Below are positions 1 through 7,469 of a stretch of DNA of 17,324 nucleotides, in pieces. The stretch spans positions 1 to 17,324 of the forward strand of contig JAVHRB010000024.1 in NCBI GenBank assembly GCA_036171455.1, written 5' to 3'. Both the position numbers and the translations under genes were made by a program. The stretch's first letter is position 1. Each line of letters opens with the position of its first letter. This DNA comes from CAIVSN01 sp036171455 (GTDB taxonomy: Bacteria > Patescibacteriota > Gracilibacteria > BD1-5 > UBA2023). The notes under the pieces are model-generated. The model saw only the letters and a list, made by a program, of their open reading frames with translations, did not search any database and was not told the DNA's origin.

Positions 1-1
1 T

Positions 2-70
2 TTCTTGTTTGCAAGAGGGAATGATGTAAACCTAATTGCTGCAATTGTAACACTTTCCTATCTATTTTAA
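2..70 (+). CDS. C-terminal end of a membrane protein (partial, 5' end outside window)
   Basis: This frame is open from the window edge and ends in TAA at 68-70. It encodes 22 residues, including a hydrophobic run (LIAAIVTLSYLF) that reads as a final transmembrane helix reaching almost to the C-terminus. It has no start inside the window, and the ndk promoter follows directly. The family cannot be identified from so little, and the call rests on hydrophobicity and position only. Confidence 0.45.
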   Translation, partial: FLFARGNDVNLIAAIVTLSYLF

Positions 71-91
71 CTTGCCTTTTCCAAAAGATTT

Positions 92-120
92 TTTACGATA
101 GGCGCAATTAGCTCTATTAT
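92..120 (+). promoter_or_regulatory. Putative ndk promoter, leaderless type
   Basis: TTTACG (92-97) and TATTAT (115-120) are separated by 17 bp and resemble sigma70 -35 and -10 boxes (4/6 and 5/6 matches). The -10 ends 8 nt before the ndk ATG at 129, so transcription would begin at or just before the start codon. No Shine-Dalgarno sequence lies between. This is inferred from sequence only. Confidence 0.5.
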
Positions 121-128
121 ACACTTTT

Positions 129-566
129 ATGCAAAGAACTCTCGTACTTCTCAAACCGGATACTATTCAACGGTTTCTCATTGGAACCCTCATAACTCGT
201 TTCGAGCAAAAGGGCCTCAAAATCGTCGGCCTCAAAATGATGCAGATGTCCAAGGAAATCTGTGATGAACACTATTCTCATATGACTACTAAACCATTTT
301 ATCCGGCTATCCTTTCATTCATGACCTGCGGTCCTATTGTTGCCCTCGCTATTGAAGGGCATGATGCGGTTGCAGTCGTACGAAAAATGTGTGGACTTAC
401 GGCAGAATCCGAATGGGTTTCTGGTACGATTCGTGGTGACTTTGCCCGATCTATCGATAACAATCTCATTCACTCATCAGATTCTGTGGATACTGCCAAA
501 GTTGAAGTAGACCGCTTTTTTACAACTCATGAACTCTTCGATTACGCGCGTTCCCTCGTCAGTTAA
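129..566 (+). CDS. ndk: Nucleoside diphosphate kinase
   Basis: The protein moves the gamma-phosphate of ATP onto NDPs and dNDPs through a phosphohistidine, balancing the cytosolic (d)NTP pools. At 145 residues it has the normal family length. The N-terminal TLVLLKPD holds the conserved Lys9 and starts the first beta strand. Arg85, the TIRGDF motif with Arg102, Asn112 and the catalytic His115 in NLIHSSDS are all in place. The kpn-loop/turn region (GLTAESEWVSG) differs from the usual ATNP version. The gene has no in-frame TGA and ends in TAA. It starts at the ATG just after a -10-like box. The downstream rluD-type gene overlaps its 3' end by 38 nt in another frame, suggesting a two-gene operon. 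It also fits functionally with nrdA, nrdB and folA further on. Confidence 0.95.
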   Translation: MQRTLVLLKPDTIQRFLIGTLITRFEQKGLKIVGLKMMQMSKEICDEHYSHMTTKPFYPAILSFMTCGPIVALAIEGHDAVAVVRKMCGLTAESEWVSGTIRGDFARSIDNNLIHSSDSVDTAKVEVDRFFTTHELFDYARSLVS

Positions 567-1527
567 GAAAATTTCTGAGCTTTCTGTCTATTTGGCGGAT
601 GCCCGTGAAACAAGAAGAGTCGACACATTCCTGTCGGCTCTTTTTTCCGACAAAAGCCGTTCTTATATCCAAAAGCTCATTGATGCATGAGACGTATATG
701 TCAACGGAGTCGCCATCCGAAAGAATGCGAAAATTTACCATAAATATGTTATACGAATCGATTGGAGAATTGAACAATGAAAATTTGAAGCTGAGAATAT
801 ACCGCTCGAAATCGTGTACGATGGCCCTGGATTTGCTGTAGTGAATAAACCTGCTGGGATGAATGTACACCCGGTACCGGGTGAAAACGGCCATACTGGC
901 ACACTTGTGAATGCTCTGTTGTATCATTTTGGCAGCCTATCAGTAATCAATGGAGTAGAGCGGCCAGGAATTGTACATCGGTTGGATAAGAATACGAGTG
1001 GGTTACTTCTGGTGGCAAAGGAAGACCGAGCCATGTGGGCACTCCAGAAGAAAATTGAAAAACGAACTATTAGTAAGAGGTATCTTGCAGTCGTAGTTGG
1101 TGAAATCCGAGATCCTGAAATTTATATTGAATCCTTTATTGGTCGTGATCCGAACGATCGGAAACGAATTACCGTTACTAATCCTATTAATCCAAAGCTT
1201 GCCAAGACTCGTGCTTACGTGCGAGAAATCCGCGATGGGCTAACGCTTCTCGAAGTGGATTTGCTGACGGGTAGAACTCATCAAATTCGGGTACATCTTG
1301 CGAGTATTGGGTTTCCAATTTTGGGGGATGAAGTATATGGACGTGAATCTGCAAACCGACCGTATCGGGAAAAATATGGACTTACCCGCCAATGGCTCCA
1401 TGCCTGGCGACTGAATTTTACGCTGTGGTGACAAGATTTTGCATTCGAAGGTCCAATACCTCATGATTTACCGAAATTGGATTTTGATTTTTTGGTATGC
1501 GAGTCTATCTGAACAGAAGTATTCTAA
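529..1527 (+). CDS. rluD: RluD/RluA-family 23S rRNA pseudouridine synthase (four TGA read as Gly)
   Basis: This enzyme isomerises uridines to pseudouridine in rRNA. Under table 25 the frame is continuous for 332 residues, close to E. coli RluD. An S4 RNA-binding domain covers about residues 29-84. Its signature LIDA-G-DVYVNG uses TGA at 688-690 for the invariant Gly54. The catalytic domain follows, with VVNKPAGMNVHP, then GIVHRLDKNTSG holding catalytic Asp153, and GRTHQIRVHLASIGFPILGD. Further TGA codons are residues 84, 301 and 328. The stretch after residue 301 (QDFAFEGPIPHDL) matches the usual family C-terminus, so a stop at 1429 would cut it off. The ATG at 529 overlaps ndk by 38 nt and has no Shine-Dalgarno; it is the only ATG upstream of the S4 domain after the TAG at 508. 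The exact rRNA target cannot be read from sequence, so RluC is also possible. Confidence 0.9.
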
Positions 1528-1537
1528 CCGAAGCGAG

Positions 1538-1559
1538 ATATTGAAATATATTTCAATAT
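1538..1559. repeat. Perfect 22-bp palindrome downstream of rluD
   Basis: The arms ATATTGAAATA and TATTTCAATAT are exact reverse complements with no spacer, starting 11 bp after the rluD stop. As RNA this would make an A/U-only stem of about 9 bp, too weak for a convincing intrinsic terminator. A protein-binding site is possible. The rest of 1528-1700 shows no gene with family resemblance. Confidence 0.5.
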
Positions 1560-1701
1560 GAAAAAAGGAAAATCTTTGTTTTGAACTACCATTTTTTGGT
1601 TTGTATTCCAATGGTGTAATTCTTTCAATAGATTTAACGTCGTAAGTTCCAGAATCAAAGCCAAAACTATGGGAAACCGGGTATTTTTCCTGAATTTAAT
1701 T

Positions 1702-1730
1702 TTGACAATATGTAGTGTATAGATAAATAT
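1702..1730 (+). promoter_or_regulatory. Putative nrdAB promoter
   Basis: TTGACA at 1702-1707 is a perfect -35 hexamer. The -10 is ambiguous: GATAAA at 1722-1727 (14 bp spacer) and AAATAT at 1725-1730 (17 bp spacer) are both weak matches. The -35 overlaps the first NrdR box and the second box lies just beyond the likely start site, an arrangement suited to repression. It drives nrdA at 1825. Confidence 0.5.
1703..1718 (+). promoter_or_regulatory. NrdR box 1
   Basis: TGACAATATGTAGTGT matches the published NrdR consensus (acaCwAtATaTwGtgt) at 13 of 16 positions, including CWATAT and TWGTGT. NrdR is the ATP/dATP-sensing repressor of ribonucleotide reductase genes. Its gene is not in this window. 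The box overlaps the -35 hexamer. Confidence 0.75.
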
Positions 1731-1735
1731 GTATA

Positions 1736-1751
1736 CTACCAAATGTAGTGT
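1736..1751 (+). promoter_or_regulatory. NrdR box 2
   Basis: CTACCAAATGTAGTGT is a weaker left half joined to the same perfect right half (ATGTAGTGT) as box 1. It begins 33 bp after box 1, about three helical turns, so both boxes face the same side of the helix. Paired, phased boxes upstream of nrd genes are the known NrdR arrangement. Confidence 0.7.
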
Positions 1752-1824
1752 TTTAAGATAGAAGAAATTTTCTTTGAATTTCCCTTTATCCTTGCTACTT
1801 TAGGCTTTATTTTAACTTTTATTT

Positions 1825-4443
1825 ATGTTTTTATCGCAAGTACGAAGACGAGATGGAGAGCTCGTGGACTTTGATCGAACGAGAATTGAAGTAGCTATTT
1901 CTGGTGCCGTAGACGAAATCGGGGAGACGGACAAATCGTTTATCCCGGTAATTACTGACTTTATTGTCAAAGATTTGGAGCATGTATATGGAGAAGTTTT
2001 TGTGAATCGGCTTCCATCGGTAGAGGACATTCAGGATATTGTCGAGCGCAACCTCATGAAATTCAACAAATACGAAGTGGCGAAAGCCTACATACTCTAT
2101 CGAGCAGCACAGCAGGAAATCCGCGTGGAAAAACAGGAAAAACTCGTAGAAAAATTTGAAAAAAACAAACTCAAAGTCACCAAAACTAATGGGGAAAAAG
2201 AATTTTTCGATCCAGAAAAAATACGTGTTGTATTTAATATCGCGGTTAAGGGGCATGAGAATCAGTGTAATTTTGAAGCGCTTATGGAAGCTTTCAAAAA
2301 AAACTTGGTCGAGGATATCAAGACTTCGGACATTATGAAACTCTTGACCAAGACCTGTATTGATCTCGTAACCGTGGAAAATATCGGCTGGGAGCACGTT
2401 GCAGGACAATTTGCCCTTATGAACCTCTACAAACAGGCTTGTATTAACCGAAAAATGGACATGAAGGATCTCTACACGTCCAATAGTTACTATACCTTTT
2501 TCAAAGACTATGTGGACCGTGGATACTACTACAAGAAATTTTTTGAATACTATTCCGAGGCGGATATCCGTGAGGCAGGAAGCTGGCTCAAGATAGAAAC
2601 CGACATGAGTTATGGATATACTACGGTGCTTTCTCTCGCGAAACGGTACCTGCTGAATCCGAACAAAATCGTGCACGAACTTCCTCAGGAACTCTATTTG
2701 TCTGTGGCATTATTTTATGCGATTCCAGAACCGGAAGGCAAGCGACTCGAATTTGCTAAAAAGGTATACGAATATTGTTCCGAGCAGAAAATCTCTCTCG
2801 CAACCCCGGCACTCAATAATCCACGGACCAACTGGCACCAGCTTTCCAGTTGTTTCAAAATCAATGTGGATGATGATCTCCGAGGTATCTACCATGCGAT
2901 TGAGGAAATCGCTCAGATATCAAAGTTTGGAGGTGGACTAGGAGTATATCTCGGGAATATCCGAGCTCAGGGAGCTTCCATTCGTGGTATACGCGGGGCA
3001 GCCGGTGGTGTAAATCCATGGATCAAAGTCATCAACGATACCGCGGTCGCAGTCAATCAGCTCGGACAACGACTTGGGGCGGTATCCGTAACGCTCGATA
3101 TCTGGCACCGAGATATTTATGATTTTCTCGATATTCAAACAGAAACAGGAGATGTCCGATCGAAAGCGTTCGACATATTTCCAGCAGTTACGATGCCAGA
3201 TTTATTCATGCGTCGGGTTCAAGCTGACGGGGATTGGACATTGTTCGATCCTTATGAAATAAAAACAGTATATGGAAAATGCCTCCAAGATACATTTTGT
3301 GAGGAATTCGAGACCTTTTATCAGACCTTGGAAAAGGATTCGCGCTTGAATATGAAAAAAACCATTAAAGCGAAAGACTTATATAAAACTTTTCTCAAAA
3401 CAACGGTGGAGACTGGAATGCCGTATGTATTCTTTCGTGACACTGTCAATCGTTACAATCCAAACAAACATGCTGGAAACGTCTATTCTACTCAGCTTTG
3501 TACGGAAATTTGCCAGAATACTTCCGCAACAAAATTTATTGAGGAAACCATCGAAGACGGTAAAATCATTATTCGGTACGAACCAGGGGATGTAGTGACT
3601 TGTAATCTTTCTTCTATCAATATCGCAAAGGTGAATACAGAAGATGAAATCAAAAAAGTGTACCCGGTTGTCATGAGAATTCTCGACAATATCATCATTC
3701 TCAACCAGTTCCCAGTAAAAGCTGCAGAACGGACAGCAAAGCGGTATCGGTCGGTAGCCCTCGGATATTTGGGACTCGCGGAATACCTGGCGACTCATGG
3801 ATATGCCTATGACAGCCCTGAGGCTCGAAAGCATGTGAATGAACTCTTTGAACTCTATACCTATTACACATATGAATCTTCCATTGATCTCGCGCGGGAA
3901 CGTGGAACTTACGAACTGTATGCTGGATCCGAATACGACAAAGGAATCCTTCTCGGACGAACCGTTGATCAATTCGAAGCAGAGAAGCAATTCGACCATC
4001 TCGACTGGAAAGGATTGTTCGCCCGAATGAAAAAAGACGGAGTACGATTTGGTTATACGACTGGTCCGGCACCAAATACTTCTACCGCTGGTATCGTAGG
4101 AACGACGGCGGCACTCTTACCCATCTACAAGAAATATTTTGTGGAAACCAATCTTGCTTCTCCGACCATCCGAATTGCTCCAAAACTTGATGCCAAGAAC
4201 TTTTGGCTCTATAAGGAATACGTGAATATGGACATGAACGACGTCATAGAAATGATTGCAACCGTGTACAAGTGGGTGGACCAGTCTATCAGTTTTGAAT
4301 GGATGATTGACCCGGCTCGTGTAACTCCAAAAGATCTGGCTGATTATTACATCAGCGCGTGGAGTAAGTGAATTAAAACTGTCTACTATGTGAGATCTCT
4401 TTCACTCGAGGCAAAAGAAGACTGTGTAAGCTGTAGCGGGTAG
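1825..4443 (+). CDS. nrdA: Class I ribonucleoside-diphosphate reductase, alpha subunit (TGA read as Gly near C-terminus)
   Basis: This subunit reduces ribonucleotides to deoxyribonucleotides together with NrdB. It is 872 residues long under table 25. An ATP-cone (about residues 5-95, ending VAKAYILYRAAQQEIR) is followed by a second cone-like region (about 115-205, with IKTSDI) that matches the N-terminus of E. coli NrdA, so there is one cone more than in E. coli. Active-site residues are Cys343 (SSCFK), Cys559 and Glu561 (QLCTEI) and Cys593 (TCNLSS), the equivalents of E. coli C225, C439, E441 and C462. The position of E. coli Asn437 is Gln557. TGA at 4369-4371 is residue 849, and beyond it come GIKTVYY with the radical-transfer tyrosines 854/855 and the tail CVSC (Cys867/870) that re-reduces the active site. 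Stopping at TGA would remove both. The ATG at 1825 has no Shine-Dalgarno. nrdB follows 89 nt later. Confidence 0.95.
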
Positions 4444-4532
4444 AATTTCCAATTTTTCTCTATACCGCGACTCTTCTTCTTGAACGACGTATTGTTAGTC
4501 AGGAATAAACGGCATTTATTTATTTTTTACTC

Positions 4533-5588
4533 ATGTCACTGCAAAAAAATCTGCTTATTCAAGCAAATCCACTTTTCAATCCTATGGGGAATGACGATCT
4601 GGACTACCGAACGATTATCAAGGGTTCCACCACTGGACTATTCAACCTCAATGCGGTAAAATATTCTTGGGCAAAGTCACTCTATCAGGTTATGGTAGGA
4701 AATTTTTGGCTACCAGAAAAAGTTTCCGGACTCAAGGATGACCAACGGGATTTTCATTCGGCTATGAGTCCCGAGGAACAACGAGCATACAAGGGAATTC
4801 TTTCATTCCTGATTTTCCTCGATTCGATTCAAACCGTCAATCTCCCACATTTATCTGATTTTGTTTCGGCTCCCGAGGTTAACCTCTTGATTTCGATTCA
4901 GGCCTATCAAGAAGCTATCCATTCCCAGGCATATGCAACGATTCTCGAATCGGTGGTATCCGCCGAGGAGCGAGATGAGATATATTATTTCTGGCGTACC
5001 GATAGTATCCTTTTGGAACGGAATAAATACATCGGCAGTATCTATCAAGATTTTATTGATAGTCCGAGTGATGCGAACTTGTTCCGGTCTTTAGTAGCAA
5101 ACTTTTTGCTGGAGGGGATATATTTTTACAACGGATTCGCGTTTTTCGATACGCTCGTCGACATGATGAAAATGCCTGCTACTGGACGAATGATTGCCTA
5201 TATTCGACGGGATGAATTGACGCATGTTACACTTTTTTCTAATATTCTACGGGAAATTAAAAAAGAATTTCCAGAAGTATACAATGAAGAAGTTCTCATT
5301 GAAATGACCAAAACAGCAGTGGAACAAGAAATTACCTGGTCCAATCACATCCTCGGTTCCCGAATTATGGGGATCAATGGGGAAACGACCGATGGATATA
5401 CGAAATGGCTCTGCAATCAGCGTATGGCGATGGTGGGCGTGAAACCAATCTACCCAGAGGCAATTACCAATCCATACAAGCACTTAGATCGACTCCAAGA
5501 TACCAATGGTGACAAAGGAAATTTTTTCGAGACGACGGTTATTAACTACACGCAGTCTTCCAGTATGAAGGGAAGCTGGGACTTTTAG
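4533..5588 (+). CDS. nrdB: Class I ribonucleoside-diphosphate reductase, beta subunit
   Basis: The small subunit holds the metal centre and generates the radical passed to NrdA. It is 351 residues long with no in-frame TGA. The di-metal ligands can be placed as Asp97, Glu127, His130, Glu194, Glu228 and His231. Tyr134 stands four residues after His130, where the E. coli radical tyrosine (Tyr122) sits, so this looks like a tyrosyl-radical enzyme rather than the class Ic form with Phe. The spacing of the last ligands matches E. coli, while the segment between the two ligand groups is about 22 residues shorter. The tail (VINYTQ...SWDF) keeps a Tyr fit for the Tyr356 relay role. The gene follows nrdA by 89 nt with no terminator-like hairpin, so the two are probably one operon. 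The metal (Fe or Mn) cannot be told from sequence. Confidence 0.95.
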   Translation: MSLQKNLLIQANPLFNPMGNDDLDYRTIIKGSTTGLFNLNAVKYSWAKSLYQVMVGNFWLPEKVSGLKDDQRDFHSAMSPEEQRAYKGILSFLIFLDSIQTVNLPHLSDFVSAPEVNLLISIQAYQEAIHSQAYATILESVVSAEERDEIYYFWRTDSILLERNKYIGSIYQDFIDSPSDANLFRSLVANFLLEGIYFYNGFAFFDTLVDMMKMPATGRMIAYIRRDELTHVTLFSNILREIKKEFPEVYNEEVLIEMTKTAVEQEITWSNHILGSRIMGINGETTDGYTKWLCNQRMAMVGVKPIYPEAITNPYKHLDRLQDTNGDKGNFFETTVINYTQSSSMKGSWDF

Positions 5589-5706
5589 GGGATTTTGGCA
5601 AAATGCAACTCCTTGTTTATTTCTCCGCTCTTCATTCAACGTACATCCGTACGTCTCACTGCAGTACTCGAAATGAACTTCGGATTTCATCATTTTTCCA
5701 AAACCC
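5589..5706 (-). repeat. Structured repeat, copy 1
   Basis: A 118-bp element begins directly after the nrdB stop. The outer arms (5589-5605 and 5691-5706) pair imperfectly around GGGaTTTTGGcAAAATG. Inside, on the minus strand, are a GAAAT/ATTTC pair around about 9 nt, the palindrome ACTGCAGT, and a hairpin ACGTAC-GGAT-GTACGT. It shares with copy 2 an exact 19-base stretch (ACTTCGGATTTCATCATTT) and several shorter runs. It lies between nrdB and folA. The function is unknown and it lacks a U-tract. Confidence 0.75.
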
Positions 5707-5707
5707 A

Positions 5708-5713
5708 TTTAAT
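5708..5713 (+). promoter_or_regulatory. Putative -10 box of folA
   Basis: TTTAAT stands 8 nt before the folA ATG, the same spacing as at ndk, xer and umuC. No good -35 is visible because repeat copy 1 occupies that position. This is tentative; folA may instead be read from the nrd operon. Confidence 0.3.
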
Positions 5714-5721
5714 TTTTCCCG

Positions 5722-6192
5722 ATGAAACTTATCGCCATCGTCGCTCACGACAAGAATCTCCTGATAGGGGATCGTGGCAACTTGCCCTGGAATCTTCCGG
5801 AGGATTTGCAGAATTTCAAAAACTGCACTTCTGGTCATGCTATCGTCATGGGTGGAACAACGTTTTTGTCGATAGGGCGACCGCTGCCCAACCGGAGGAA
5901 TATAGTGCTTTCTACGACACTTAAACCACAGCTGGGAATCGAGATTTTTTCTTCGATTCCTTTCTGTCTCGGAGCACTCGGCGAGTCCGATGAATTGGTT
6001 TTCGTCATTGGCGGATCCCGGGTATACAGGCAATTTCTCGAACAAAATCTCCTGGATGAAATCTGGGTAAGCGAGGTTCCTGGAGAGTTCACGTGAGACG
6101 CGTATTTTCCCGAGTACCGGAATGCTTACGAACTTGTGGATGTTCAAAAATTTGATACTTTTGACTTTAAAAAGTATCAGCGTATAAAGTAG
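5722..6192 (+). CDS. folA: Dihydrofolate reductase (TGA read as Gly)
   Basis: This enzyme reduces dihydrofolate to tetrahydrofolate with NADPH, feeding thymidylate and purine synthesis. The length of 156 residues is typical. Visible family features are LPWNLPEDLQNFK with the substrate-binding acid Asp28 (E. coli Asp27), SIGRPLPNRRNIVLS, and VIGGSRVYRQFL, the NADPH-binding glycine pair. TGA at 6094-6096 is residue 125, in VPGEFT-G-DAYFPEY, which aligns with EVEGDTHFPDY of the E. coli enzyme. The C-terminal strand to KYQRIK and TAG at 6190 completes the fold, so a stop at TGA would remove the last 32 residues. It lies downstream of nrdB and fits the dNTP-supply cluster, with repeat copy 1 filling the gap between them. 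No thyA is present in the window. Confidence 0.93.
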
Positions 6193-6215
6193 GAAAATCC
6201 ATTCGATAGAGCTAC

Positions 6216-7226
6216 ATGAATCAGCTTCCGTGAAACTCGAAAAATTCTCAGAACCCTGGGAATACGATGAAATTCGAAGCCGATTTCGAGCACCCTAGTG
6301 AACCGTACTCTAGTACGGCGAACAAGGAGCACAGAAATAGACGAGAAGTTCACGTTTTACCAGGGTGTTTGCCGCTTATCCGGGAATCGTCCGTAGTTAC
6401 TCGTTGAGTAGGAGAAACACTGGACTGCCTGTACACTCCCATTTCTGAAGATGCAGAATGGTATTTTAAACGGCTTCGCGAAACCGGTTTACCACTCGAT
6501 TCGGTGGTGATACGCCGATTCACAGAAAGGCTCGAATTTGCGAATCACCGGACGAGTGATATCTTGTGACACCTCAAATCCAATCGTGGGAAATTATATC
6601 CGATTTCCGATTCTGACGTGGCAGCTATTTCTGATGAGGCCTGGGTATTCCAAATTTCTGCTGACAAGATGGTGGAAAAACTCCTCCGATATACCTCGCT
6701 CGGTATGAAATATTTTCCGAGGACATTTCGTTATATTGAAAACATTGATCCGTATCGTTTTGATAAACTTTCCTATCAAGAGAAACTAGAACTCTTGGAG
6801 ATTGCTGGAGAAGAACGTGACCATGGGATTCAAATGGAACGATTACGACTCAAAAAAGCAGTTTATCGGTATCAGGAAGAAACCAAAAGTATCGTAAATA
6901 AAATCATGGAATTTTCCGAAGTTTGGAATATACGGTGATACCCAATATCTTACATCAAGTCAGAGGATGAAGCCAGTGTCATCCATCCTTCGCTCGGAGA
7001 TCAATTTCCTGCGAACGGAGTGAATCACGGGATTGCGGAACTCGGCTATCTTGAATATCGAAAATCTCTACTAAATCAGAAATATTCGAACGAAATTTAC
7101 ACGATTCTCGAACAGTTTATCTTCGAGGAATCAGAACTCGTATCCGTATTGAATCGTTGGTTGGGAATGTCGCAGATGTATATGCCGGCAGACATTTCGG
7201 AATATTTCAAAAGTGCCGCCAGATAG
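6216..7226 (+). CDS. Unrecognised protein (four in-frame TGA); 5' end uncertain
   Basis: I do not recognise this protein. Under table 25 the frame is open from an ATG at 6216 to TAG at 7224-7226 (336 residues), with TGA at 6231, 6405, 6567 and 6936. The part from about residue 70 looks like a normal soluble protein, with charged helical stretches (for example YQEKLELLEIAGEERDHGIQMERLRLKK) and no membrane segments or signal peptide. The first 50 residues lie over repeat copy 3 and are rich in Ser and Asn, unlike the rest. The true start may therefore lie downstream, for instance at a non-ATG codon near 6369, or the repeat may have inserted into the 5' end. It has no Shine-Dalgarno. It stands between folA and valS on the same strand. 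Confidence 0.65.
6253..6366 (+). repeat. Structured repeat, copy 3 (opposite orientation)
   Basis: A 114-bp element is oriented opposite to copies 1 and 2. The arms ACCCTGG (6253-6259) and CCAGGGT (6360-6366) continue inward as further pairs. It keeps the GAAAT/ATTTC pair, a CAC/GTG pair where the other copies have a PstI-like palindrome, and the hairpin CCGTAC-TCTA-GTACGG. Its base changes keep these stems paired. It overlaps the 5' part of the open frame beginning at 6216. Confidence 0.65.
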
Positions 7227-7307
7227 TACTATAAATTCTCTTTCTTTCCCCTTGCATTTCCCCTCCAAAGCACTATAGTTTCTGACGTACGGCCGGAATT
7301 ATTTTCC

Positions 7308-7428
7308 GAGACCCATGCGAAATGCGAACTCCTCGTCCATTTCTCCGCTCCTCGTTCGTTGTACCCCCGGTACGACTCACTGCAGTGCTCGAAATGTACT
7401 TCGGATTTCATCATTTCGCATGGGTCTC
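7308..7428 (-). repeat. Structured repeat, copy 2
   Basis: A 121-bp element is bounded by a perfect 17-bp inverted repeat, GAGACCCATGCGAAATG (7308-7324), with its complement at 7412-7428. Inside, on the minus strand, are GAAAT/ATTTC, the palindrome CACTGCAGTG and the hairpin GTACC-GGG-GGTAC. It lies 41 bp before the valS ATG, between the unrecognised gene and valS. There is no U-tract, so it is not a standard terminator. Confidence 0.8.
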
Positions 7429-7469
7429 TTCCGATTTTCCCGCTCAGAAATTTCTCTCGCTTATTTATT

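Noticed and set aside
1558..1722. Open frame of 54 codons under table 25 (MKKGKSLF...)
   Set aside because: It overlaps the nrd promoter and the first NrdR box, has no family resemblance and is short enough to arise by chance.
5595..5924. Forward frame overlapping folA and repeat copy 1
   Set aside because: Shadow of folA, which has clear DHFR motifs in its own frame.
5589..7428. CRISPR array
   Set aside because: Only three copies, unequal spacing, mixed orientation and units of over 100 bp with genes between them.
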